From Strongylocentrotus droebachiensis (Eukaryota > Echinodermata > Echinoidea > Camarodonta > Strongylocentrotidae), in NCBI GenBank assembly GCA_035222895.1, contig JAVYIG010002728.1, positions 62,001 to 126,000 of the forward strand: 64,000 nt of DNA. Direction: 5' to 3'. The notes beneath the pieces are model-generated. The model was given only the letters and a program-made list of their open reading frames with translations, did not search any database and was not told where the DNA came from. Made by a program: the position numbers and the translations under genes. The stretch's first letter is position 1, and each line of letters opens with the position of its first letter. Shown in pieces: positions 56,701 to 64,000 of this stretch.

Positions 56701-59700
56701 CGCTGAATTCGGACAAGGTTCAGGGGATATCCTCCTGGATGACGTATCATGTACTGGAACCGAAACCAATCTTGGTCATTGTTCTAATGCTGGTTTCGGC
56801 GTCCATAACTGTGGGCACCATGAAGATGCCGGAGTCCGCTGTTCTCAGACAGTATCAGCAGGTATGTTGTTGATTTAATACTTTCCTATCTATTATTCAC
56901 AGAGTATTTGGTGAAGCACCTTTTCTTTGCTGGCCTCGGAAACAACCACTGTGGACATTAGTCTCCTGGATTCGTCATAGCGACGTTCCCGACCGATCAC
57001 ACATGCACCAGAGAATTACGCACGCAAGAGGATTATAGCACATTGAGAGAGGCAGTTGTGACTACGCGTATACAAGCGAGTGCGGTCATATTTAGTTTAA
57101 TCCATAGCATCTCAGAGTGTTGTTAATTGCAATGACGAATATCATCATTGCCTTTTTTTTCGTTCACATTATTAATATTTGCAATGACGACCTTCGTCAT
57201 TGCCTTGTTTTCGTTCACATTCTGCCCCATTAATATTCTTCTCCTGGTTTTCCTTATCCTTATCCTTATCGTCAGGAAATCGCGTTCGTTTTGCACGCAG
57301 TGTTTGTTATTCCTAGTTAGGTGCTTTCCTCATGTCATTTTCCTTTCAAATTTCATAGGCATAGTCTCTAACATCTCATCAAGGTCACTACATTCTTCGA
57401 TTTTCGAAATCACTCTTGCATATCCGTCCAAGCGCCATTTTGTCCGTTTCTGGTCCATTTTAAGGCTTTTCTTTCTTCCTTCCCATCTCCACTATCCTAG
57501 ATCCTGCAAACTTCTAATAAACTCCTCTAGATAGTCTAAGAGATGTTCTTTCATCTTCGACGTATAACCTGACCTTCAAAATGCCATCTTTGTACTCAAA
57601 ATTAAAATCTGAAACCGACTCCGTCAAAAATCACTCAAATTCTTGAAAAATTGACCCCTATAAATCTAAAACTGCCATAACTTTCTCATATAAATTTCGT
57701 TTTGTTTTTAAATCTTACCGTATCCTTATCTTACAATTTCGCATAGCCATGCTTAATTTCACGCTCCAATAACTATGCAGAACATAAATAACGCCCTCTA
57801 AAGTTTTTGGGACTTGGCTTTCTTTCTGTGGCCGTATCTCCATTATGGCTTGGCAGACCCGTACCCTTTTTTGTATTTAGATACTTGAACATATTCCCTT
57901 CTCAGCCATATCCAAAATTATGTACCCTAACACTGACCAAATTAAGGAAATTGCCCTCCAAATATGCAGTTTTCAAGAAAATTGAGAAATAACTTCAACT
58001 TGCTCTAAAATTACGATCCTTATGCCTACGTCAATGAAACTTGGCAGATACATGTATCCATATTCGAACAACTGTCCGCTAAGTTTGGTAAATTTCAATG
58101 ACGTCAGCGCAAAGTTATCGCCCAAAATGATGAACTTACTTTGCATTACGTAGCGCGTTTAATGCGTGCAGTACATTGCGCACATATGACAATGGTGTCA
58201 AACTGACCGCAATGAAGTGCCCTTTCGAATAATACCAAGTATGATATATGTTCACACACAAAATTTTGAGTTAATCGTATTTTAGACACCACATTATACT
58301 GTTTATAATTATGTTAGTATAGACGACCGTTAGTGCCAAATCGCCCGTCATTGCACGCATATCGTTGTGCCACGATTGCAGGTCTAGTGTTGATGTTGTG
58401 TTTGTTACTATTATCATTTTTACTATTATCATACTCTAATATATGATTATTATCATTATCATCATCATCATCATCATCATCGTTGTCATTCTCATCAAAA
58501 TGTAATGGATTAGCTAACGCTAGAAGTAATATTCCTGTACAGAATACAACCATTAAAATGTGGTTACCGGGGAAAGCCGTTCTATTTATTGGGGGGGGGG
58601 AGGGGCGAAGAGGGGCTTCTATTGCAAGAGAACAGAGCGATCGAGAGGGCATGGGAGCTTTTCCACTTTCAACCCTAGTCTCGATCATGCTCAGATATTT
58701 TGTGAGGATTGCCTGACCCCATGCTCACGACACTGGCAATGCAGGTTAGGAAATGTAAAATTTACATGTATGCATTTAGGACAGTGGAAAGTTAGCCGAC
58801 GTAGCGTTTCTGCTTCGGAAAGTTTCGCCATTTTGTATTTTATCCGTATCCACAAATGTTGAGTCAAAATTTTGTATACTTTAGGAAAAATAAATGAATA
58901 AAACAATGAACACATGTGATGTTAAAGATCTTTCAGAATAAATTTGAGACTATCTGGCAGGCTTAGTTTGAAATTTCAACTTAGCCTTTAAAAATTAGTA
59001 ATGTATGGAGTAATTTTATTTTTATTTCTATGTCAACTGTTTGTCTATGTTATGTCGTAGTGCTTACTTCGAATTTTAGATTAACCCCTACCCACCCACT
59101 AGGACAAAGCCTACTTCGAATCGTCGGGTCATCGCGTCGGGTCGGGTGTTCGTGTTGCGCGGTCCTTTGTGAAACGAAAGCGGAAGATCACACTACCTTT
59201 TGTAATTTGTCGTAGGGTCATCACAAAGTGCCGGGTAAATTGGACCGGACCATTTGTAGATGAGGGGGTTGATTTCTCAAACATTACCCCGATATTTCGT
59301 GAATAAAGGGTATGTTTTCACAAAAGGTCGGGTAACGCGACTACCCGAACCGACAATTCGTATAAGCCATGTCGTAGTTGGTGGAAAGGGGTTAATCTTT
59401 ACCTCGCATCGCATCTTTAATCTTGATTTTTATTCTTAACACGATCACAAAGACTTCCGAGAAATCAACTCAAGGACAAATAAAATACCCTATTGCATAT
59501 CCCAAAGAAAACATGTTTGTATTATGTAATACGTCGCTGCAATGCTCGCATATTTTAAAAGGTAATGACTAAGGCTATTGAAAACGATTGCGGTTAATTC
59601 TTTGAAAGCCTTTGCGATCGTGTTTTAATATAGGCCAACATTTTCATAGGAATTTCTAAACATTACATCACATATTTATGTCGGTTATTTTCCACAGATT

Positions 59701-59996
59701 TTACCACAATTCACCAGGCATTGCCCGCAATACCATCACAAGCAGACATAGTCTACCAGAAGACCTCCCTCTTCAGACGGATCGAGGGACGGCGCCTTCA
59801 ATATCACGTGATCAAAACCAAACATGGATTGTCATTGGTCAAATGCGGTGCCGAGTGTAACAAGCGAGATGACTGCGTGTCATTTAACATCGGCAAAGGT
59901 GTGTGTGAGCTCAACAACCAGGTGGTAGGCGGCACCGGTGTCAGTAGAGCTGACTTTGTTGAAGACGAAGAATTTAAATATTATGAGAAACAATAG
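44660..59996 (+). CDS. Gene 4: lectin-PAN paralogue with frameshifted stalk and an acquired SRCR exon
   Basis: Recognisable exons: 44660-44744 (signal), 45936-46012, 46701-46722, 47812-48075 (lectin), 48788-48832 and 49318-49360 (stalk), 56538-56861 (SRCR) and 59698-59996 (PAN). The first stalk exon has 45 nt instead of 41, so joining all exons gives a stop at 49326-49328 and a lectin-only product of about 167 residues. If both stalk exons are skipped, the lectin (1-1), SRCR (1-1) and PAN (phase 1 in) exons join in frame, giving a lectin-SRCR-PAN protein of about 356 residues, or lectin-PAN of about 248. Which form exists cannot be told from DNA. The last intron carries an 8.7-kb insertion. 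The gene may be active, alternatively spliced, or a decaying copy. Confidence 0.65.
45330..45699. mobile_element. 370-bp TTAA-flanked element (piggyBac-type MITE)
   Basis: Ends AGGGATCCGGTAAC and GTTAAACGATGCCT, flanked by TTAA at 45326-45329 and 45700-45703. Gene 3 has the empty site at 29971-29974 with the same flanks (GTAGG before, TTGGACACA after). A related left end occurs at 30423. Confidence 0.75.
45936..46012 (+). CDS. Gene 4 exon 2 (Ser-rich segment)
   Basis: 77 nt, phase 1-0, encoding ESDSSSSSRYCENPTLTS and LFKGQNRQ. The GDCD of the paralogues is changed to RYCE, but the Cys is kept. Confidence 0.7.
46701..46722 (+). CDS. Gene 4 exon 3 (basic micro-exon)
   Basis: 22 nt, phase 0-1, encoding KRAALLR. 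The donor is gttagt, weaker than the gtaagt of the paralogues. Confidence 0.62.
47812..48075 (+). CDS. Gene 4 lectin exon (SUEL/gal-lectin-like)
   Basis: 264 nt, phase 1-1, acceptor aatatag, donor GTAAGC. Begins VTDCQGPGSPQLTIECDPGS and closes YTYTYADYE. All domain cysteines are present, including NPC. Its N-terminal part resembles gene 2 more than gene 3. Confidence 0.75.
48788..48832 (+). CDS. Gene 4 stalk exon A, frameshifted
   Basis: 45 nt between acacag and gtaagt. Compared with genes 1 and 3 it has four extra bases (CGGT after ACCGT, around 48810-48813). This changes the exit phase from 0 to 1 and puts a TGA in the next exon. Confidence 0.7.
49318..49360 (+). CDS. Gene 4 stalk exon B
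   Basis: 43 nt with intact sites (taacag, gtaaat), potentially encoding GTPETTTEDPTPTP in phase 0. The upstream frameshift makes it read WHS then stop when joined to 48788-48832. Confidence 0.65.
49370..49565 (+). repeat. SINE in last intron of gene 4
   Basis: Same SINE and same 5' shortening as in gene 3: GGTTCGAATCCC, CACCAATGTCCTTTGGCA and GCAGGGTCCTCTGG. Confidence 0.65.
49711..50853 (+). repeat. Repeat copy A (left boundary of the insertion)
   Basis: Starts with two near-identical palindromes TGCAATGACGAATATCGTC and TGCAATGACGACCTTCGTC, then runs parallel to 57128-58275 at high similarity (CGCCATTTTGTCCGTTTCTG, GTGGCCGTATC, TAACACTGACC). It diverges after AAATCGCATT. Confidence 0.75.
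51305..51445 (+). pseudogene. Short acidic reading frame, perhaps the start of a transposase
   Basis: The ATG is followed by a basic stretch (MAPAGKRQRVFSVEEARDL) and then an acidic Ser/Asp/Glu run (DSDSDESSSDEDSSD), ending at TGA where the minisatellite begins. The basic-then-acidic pattern with FSVEEA is reminiscent of piggyBac-type transposase N-termini. With only 46 codons the assignment is weak. Confidence 0.3.
51444..52866. repeat. Minisatellite with a polarity switch
   Basis: From 51444 to about 51768 there are nearly five units of about 68 bp (GAGTAGACTGATAGAATAAG...). From about 51770 to 52866 the complementary sequence repeats as a higher-order unit of 130-135 bp, about eight times, each made of two related halves (CTTGCCGTCATC and TTTCCGTCATC). 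The two arms are inverted, so the array could form a hairpin. The unit has no stop in any + frame, which creates misleading open frames of up to 366 codons. Confidence 0.85.
53080..54060 (+). other. Unassigned DNA inside the insertion
   Basis: No gene or repeat is recognised between the minisatellite and the foldback element. AT-rich, with no splice-flanked open frame that I trust. Confidence 0.4.
54085..55970. mobile_element. TU-like foldback element with tandem-repeat arms
   Basis: The outer ends are inverted (CCTGGGCAATCACCCCCCGG at the left, its complement near 55930). Each arm is an array of about 15-bp units GGACAATTACCCCCC, on the + strand at 54099-54360 and 54620-54665 and complementary at 55571-55955. 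The centre (54720-55560) has no recognised gene. Long inverted arms whose outer part is short tandem repeats are the hallmark of the TU foldback elements described from sea urchin. Confidence 0.65.
54366..54619 (+). repeat. tRNA-derived SINE inserted in the foldback arm
   Basis: The head has A box TGGCTCAGTGGTTAGAGC and B box GGTTCGAACCC; the loop reads CTCATGA, so a Met-like anticodon. The tail has GCAGGGCCCGCTGGAAAAGC and CTACCCTGGGTAAAT, then ATT repeats. It splits the left repeat array of the foldback, so it is younger than that array. Confidence 0.75.
55985..56268 (+). repeat. Short repeat copy C of the boundary family
   Basis: Starts TGCAATGACGAACATGC and ends GTCATTGCACGC, ATCGTTGTGACACGATTGCA, then TTTCTAG just outside. 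It shares both ends with the 8.7-kb insertion but has a shorter, diverged interior. Confidence 0.6.
56276..56480 (+). repeat. ATT-rich microsatellite
   Basis: ATT and ATC runs with an internal duplication (ATTATGACTATTTTATCATT occurs twice, about 71 bp apart), directly upstream of the SRCR exon. Confidence 0.8.
56538..56861 (+). CDS. SRCR-domain exon within the gene 4 insertion
   Basis: A 324-nt exon with acceptor tttcgcatgatag and donor gtatgt, phase 1-1. It encodes one complete scavenger-receptor cysteine-rich domain of about 108 residues: VRLVDGSDESEGRVEV, then GAWGTVCDDLW, AGVVCRSLGF, DILLDDVSCTG, LGHCSN, HNCGHHEDAGVRC. Six cysteines fit the group A pattern, although it is a single exon as is usual in echinoderm SRCR arrays. 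SRCR domains bind microbial or protein ligands. The phase matches both the preceding lectin or stalk exit (1) and the PAN entry (1), so it could be spliced into gene 4. No other exon of a separate SRCR gene is visible nearby. Confidence 0.85.
57128..58380 (+). repeat. Repeat copy B (right boundary of the insertion)
   Basis: Preceded by TTAA; it starts TGCAATGACGAATATCATC, is colinear with copy A to about 58275, and then has its own 3' end with GTCATTGCACGC and the ATCGT/ACGAT hairpin. It appears to be a complete element of about 1.25 kb. Confidence 0.7.
59698..59996 (+). CDS. Gene 4 PAN/apple-like terminal exon
   Basis: 299 nt, acceptor ttccacag, phase 1 in, stop TAG. CGAEC, DDCVSFN and GVCELNNQ are intact and the C-terminus is FKYYEKQ. 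Its open state despite the upstream frameshift is compatible with use through exon skipping, or with a recent break. Confidence 0.78.
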
Positions 59997-61929
59997 GCTT
60001 TGAGTCGAAGTTTGTCTTGGAGGTATTAACCATCATGGTAATGGTTTGCGTATACACATGATTGACGTTAAGGATGTACATAGATATCAATTTTTCTTCT
60101 TCATATATCGATGTCTTGAAATACCAATTAAGATCATGAGTATTCACAGAGATTTTTTCGATCAAGATGTTAATTTACTTCTTTTCATGTTTAAAACGAT
60201 ACTTTAGAAGTAGAAAATGACACCAACTTAAAGTTGTATCGTACATGCGATTATAAAATTTAATTTTGCAAATGATAAATATCTGTTTAACCAGAAATGT
60301 TTGTTACAATCGCTAACACATGAAAAAAATTGTTTGTCATGATTTAGAGCACATGACTGTATGTAAATAATAATTTATTTGATTGTGTGAATTCTTTATC
60401 CATTACTTTGTTTTAGATTATTTAAAACGCGCCTTTTTATGTCTGACTACTGCCATTATGTAATAAAACTTTATAAAGAAATATTACACTTCATCATTTA
60501 TAAAAGTAATGAAGAGACAATTAACACGAAAACGTTTGACTCGACTTATTAATTATTTGGTTTCTGAATCATCTTTTGAACAAAGGCCTACATGTTAATG
60601 AATTTCAACATAACGGTATTAATCTGATAAGGTTTAAACAAACACTTCCACGCACACCCACACCCACACAACCACTCATCCCACATACAAACACAAAGAA
60701 CATACTGAAGGTTGGATGTTGATGATCTCAATCTTCACGCCTTTACTGTTGGGGCACAATAAATAGGTTTTTGATTTTCAAGATGAAATCTGAACTATGG
60801 GTAAACCTAAATAACAAATGCTGAAAATAGGGCCTATGTTTTATCTGAACCGAATCAGATTCCGTAGGACTTGGTCTTTGCTATACAATGATACATCGTT
60901 GTTCTAAGATATCGGCTTCGTACATAGTTTTTCCCCGGTCGTAAAACTTGGACGCAATAAGAATTGTACGTTTGATAATGTTTTAAATGACTCATTTATT
61001 GGCTAACAGGCTTATTTATCTCATGTGATCAGGAAGGCACAGACACTTGATATAGGACTGGTGTTGGCGCGACTTAAATCAATTCATGAGATTTGTGTCT
61101 TCACCAGAATTATTTTTGTGTACAATATCTTGTAAGTAGATTTTCCTACTTTTGCGGTGTTGTGCTACAATATGATTTATTTTGTTGTAAATTCAATCCT
61201 TTTTGATGGCTCATCAGATCTGTGTACATAATTAAGTTGAAAGAATTGCTTAAACCTAGGCCCATAACTGTTAGTGATGAACACATATTCAAAGGCCATA
61301 ATTGAGTTTTAAGTTATTTTCTATCTTTTATAATGGTTTTCAGTACAAGTCCTATCCCCTCTTATTTCATTTTTTCTCCTATCTTTCCTTGTGTTATTCT
61401 TTGTTCCAAACTTTTATATTTCTTTCATTATGCTGTTCCCTGTTTTAATACTGCGTTAATCTCTTCTTTTGTGTATATCTTCGTTTTTTATTTTTTTTAA
61501 AAGAAATCATTCCTTATTTTATTCTTCATTCTATATCATTGTACCATTAACCCCTTTGCCCCTTATTTGATCCCCTTTATCCTTTAAACCCAATCTTTCC
61601 TCCTATCCTTCCCTTTAAATTTCCGTCCCATAGACAACTAAAGTATTAATTCCATATAAGCTGCATATAGGCATTACTAAAAAATAAAAGGCACCAATAT
61701 GTCCTTCGTGTTAGTATGGACCCCCAAAAAAGCGACCATCGTTCTTACGGATTATTTGTACATCAGATGTTCATTGTTTGAGTGGAGAAAAAAAAAGATT
61801 TTGAGTCATGGGTAAATTAAAAACACAACAAGTATCTTATTTTTATAATTTGTTTTGTAATACGGTGCCAATCATGATATAATACATTCCCTGGAAAGAA
61901 AGAAATAGGGCTCAGAAGTAGCCTATGCT
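59997..61929 (+). other. 3'-flank block of gene 4
   Basis: Colinear with the flanks of genes 2 and 3 (21916-23840 and 35679-37890). No gene. Homology stops at TAGCCTATGCT (61928), where the palindromic element begins. Confidence 0.6.
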
Positions 61930-62298
61930 CTGCACTAAAAAAAAAGTGCTAAATTTAGCACTTAAAGATTCAATTTTAGCACTTTTTAGGAGCTCGCATA
62001 GTGACTGCACTCGAAGTGCTGAGTTAGCACTTGCACCCGGGCTACTTTGCTAGCACCCAAAGGAGCTGACTGTTGTGCTAAATTTAGCACTTAAAGATTC
62101 AATTTTAGCACTTTTTAGGAGCTCGCATAGTGACTGCACTCGAAGTGCTGAGTTAGCACTTGCACCCGGGCTACTTTGCTAGCACCCAAAGGAGCTGACT
62201 GTTGTGCACTTAAAGTGCCAAGTTTTGCTCTCTTTTGGGTGCTAGCAGAATAGCCCTTGTGCAAGTGCTAACTCATGCGTTGTTTGACATGCCCCATC

Positions 62299-62585
62299 TA
62301 CATTTGGTATGTGGTCAAGGTGGATGTCCTTCGTCATTTACCACTTTCAACTCTTACAGGAAACATTTATTAAACCAACATCCACAAGAAGAACCTGAAC
62401 CTGAAGTTGTACAGGGTATGGAGGGTCTATTTGATGCTGATTTGGGTGTTGCTGTTGGTGAAGTGCATAGTCCTGCAGCAGATGATGCATTTGATGATGA
62501 TGATGATAGGATAGGCCTACTACAAGAACAAGATGGAGCAATGCATAATGACAGTACAAGACACTATGAATATGACAGACAATGA
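62299..62585 (+). CDS. C2H2 zinc-finger reading frame, left arm
   Basis: A frame open from 62235, with a likely start at the internal ATG (MPHLHLVCGQGGCPSSF) because the sequence upstream is terminal-repeat DNA. The finger is C-x4-C, F, then YRKHLLNQH (H-x4-H). It is followed by an acidic tail with a DDAFDDDDDR run. It ends at TGA inside the inner palindrome. About 95 residues, so probably the first exon or a truncated copy of a transposon-encoded protein. The family is not recognised. Confidence 0.5.
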
Positions 62586-63411
62586 AAGCGGACAAAATAT
62601 ACAGTTCCTTAGGTAGACAAAGGAACATCCCTTCACTGCTATTATGTAAAAATGTGTAGAACAGGTGTCACATGCATATTCACCTGTTCTACACATTTTA
62701 CATAATAGCAGTCAAGGGATGTTCCTTTGTCTACCTGAGGAACTGTATATTTTGTCCGCTTTCATTGTCTGTCACACGCAAAAAACTGAGGTGCTAAATG
62801 TTGGGTGCTGAGTGAGATTCTGCACTTGAAGTGCCAAAATCAGCACTTGACGGGTTAACTTTAACAAGGAAACCGAAACGTGCTGAATATTTGAGTGCAG
62901 AAAACGAGTGCTATAACAATATGCAGCACTTAACATCGAGTGCTGACTGCATAACCTGATCTGATTGGTCGGTTAGTATAATAGCTGTTACCTTGTGAAT
63001 ATTTGTTTTTGAATCAAATTCAGCTAAGAGATTCTTACATTCTTCATTCTCCAGGTCAATACCCAAGGCCTCAAAAGTCTGAATAACTTTGCTCCTTAAA
63101 CTGTCAATGATCAGTATTCAAAGCTGTTGCAGCAGATAACACTCTGTTTGTCATAGCATGGGTCATGTTGGTGTTTGATAAAAGAGAACCAATGAAAAAT
63201 GCAGCTGGTCTCACTATGAACATGACAGACAATGAAAGCGGACAAAATATACAGTTCCTCAGGTAGACAAAGGAACATCCCTTGACTGCTATTATGTAAA
63301 ATGTGTAGAACAGGTGAATATGCATGTGACACCTGTTCTACACATTTTTACATAATAGCAGTGAAGGGATGTTCCTTTGTCTACCTAAGGAACTGTATAT
63401 TTTGTCCGCTT

Positions 63412-63698
63412 TCATTGTCTGTCATATTCATAGTGTCTTGTACTGTCATTATGCATTGCTCCATCTTGTTCTTGTAGTAGGCCTATCCTATCATCATCAT
63501 CATCAAATGCATCATCTGCTGCAGGATTATGCACTTCACCAACAGCAACACCCAAATCAGCATCAACTAGACCCTCCATACCCTGTACAACTTCAGGTTC
63601 AGGTTCTTCTTGTGGATGTTGGTTTAATAAATGTTTCCTGTAAGAGTTGAAAGTGGTAAATGACGAAGGACATCCACCTTGACCACATACCAAATGTA
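63412..63698 (-). CDS. C2H2 zinc-finger reading frame, right arm (inverted copy)
   Basis: The minus-strand copy of the left-arm frame, differing at two residues (GLVDADL for GLFDADL, EVHNPAA for EVHSPAA). The near identity implies either recent formation of the palindrome or gene conversion between arms. Confidence 0.5.
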
Positions 63699-64000
63699 GA
63701 TGGGGCATGTCAAACAACGCATGAGTTAGCACTTGCACAAGGGCTATTCTGCTAGCACCCAAAAGAGAGCAAAACTTGGCACTTTAAGTGCACAACAGTC
63801 AGCTCCTTTGGGTGCTAGCAAAGTAGCCCGGGTGCAAGTGCTAACTCAGCACTTCGAGTGCAGTCACTATGCGAGCTCCTAAAAAGTGCTAAAATTGAAT
63901 CTTTAAGTGCTAAATTTAGCACAACAGTCAGCTCCTTTGGGTGCTAGCAAAGTAGCCCGGGTGCAAGTGCTAACTCAGCACTTCGAGTGCAGTCACTATG

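Larger units (their letters stand above)
49711..58384 (+). mobile_element. 8.7-kb insertion in the last intron of gene 4, bounded by one repeat family
   Basis: Alignment with gene 3 breaks after ATTATTACTTT (34024 in gene 3) and resumes at GTTGATGTTGTG (34026 in gene 3; 58385 here). The inserted DNA starts with TGCAATGACGAATATCGTC and ends with a small hairpin (ATCGT, loop, ACGAT) then GATTGCA and TCTAG. The same two ends occur in a short element at 55985-56268. I see no target duplication. Terminal CTAG preceded by a hairpin and the lack of a duplication resemble Helitron or Helentron ends, but the left end lacks the Helitron TC. It contains two long direct copies (A, 49711-50853; B, 57128-58380), a minisatellite, a foldback element and the SRCR exon. 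Confidence 0.6.
61930..64000. mobile_element. Nested palindromic element (continues past the window)
   Basis: The left arm 61930-62774 and the right arm 63224-64000+ are near-identical inverted copies centred near 62998, with a 449-bp unique spacer. Each arm contains a 129-bp tandem dimer rich in AGCACTT/AAGTGCT (left: 61946-62074 and 62075-62203), a C2H2-type reading frame, and its own inner palindrome of about 200 bp (62572-62774; 63227-63427). The insertion point relative to genes 2 and 3 is exact. The outer right end and any target duplication are outside the window. Confidence 0.75.

Noticed and set aside
58314..58688. Minus-strand frame with Asp/Asn runs, and overlapping + frames at 58483 and 58560
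   Set aside because: It covers a CAT/ATC microsatellite and an intron block shared with gene 3, where the frame is not kept.

Overview
This is eukaryotic, intron-rich, AT-rich DNA full of microsatellites and short transposons. I read it as a marine invertebrate deuterostome, most likely an echinoderm. The reasons are a family of SUEL-type lectin and PAN-domain proteins, a single-exon SRCR domain, a foldback element whose inverted arms are short tandem repeats (like the TU elements described from sea urchin), and several tRNA-derived SINEs. No species can be named from the sequence alone.

The backbone is a tandem array of four paralogous genes, all on the + strand, with lectin exons at 669, 16394, 32054 and 47812 (about 15.7 kb apart). 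The ancestral gene has seven coding exons: (1) signal peptide, phase 1 out; (2) a Ser-rich segment ending FKGQNRQ, phase 1 to 0; (3) a short basic segment, phase 0 to 1; (4) a SUEL/galactose-binding-lectin-like domain, phase 1-1; (5) and (6) two small Thr/Pro stalk exons, phases 1-0 and 0-1; (7) a PAN/apple-like domain ending FKYYEKQ and stop. Splice sites and phases were checked by hand and are consistent throughout, except for one frameshift in gene 4. The expected products are small secreted proteins of about 280-312 residues; a role in carbohydrate binding, immunity or adhesion is inference.

The copies differ in informative ways. Gene 1 (3' part only) has lost a conserved lectin cysteine. 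Gene 2 has an unrelated signal-peptide exon and a duplicated stalk-exon pair. Gene 3 is the cleanest complete copy. Gene 4 has a 4-bp insertion that breaks the stalk frame, and its last intron carries an 8.7-kb insertion (49711-58384) holding an SRCR exon of matching 1-1 phase. That insertion starts and ends with ends of one repeat family (TGCAATGACG at the left, a small hairpin then CTAG at the right) and shows no target duplication. This suggests that a mobile element, perhaps Helitron/Helentron-like, delivered a new domain exon.

Between and within the genes lie a degraded non-LTR retrotransposon (8340-10202), two mariner-type foldback MITEs, a 1.35-kb inverted-repeat element, TTAA- and 8-bp-duplication elements whose empty sites survive in paralogous positions, SINEs, GA-rich microsatellites, a two-polarity minisatellite (51444-52866), a TU-like foldback (54085-55970), and a large nested palindrome at the right edge (61930 to beyond 64000) carrying two inverted copies of a C2H2 zinc-finger reading frame.
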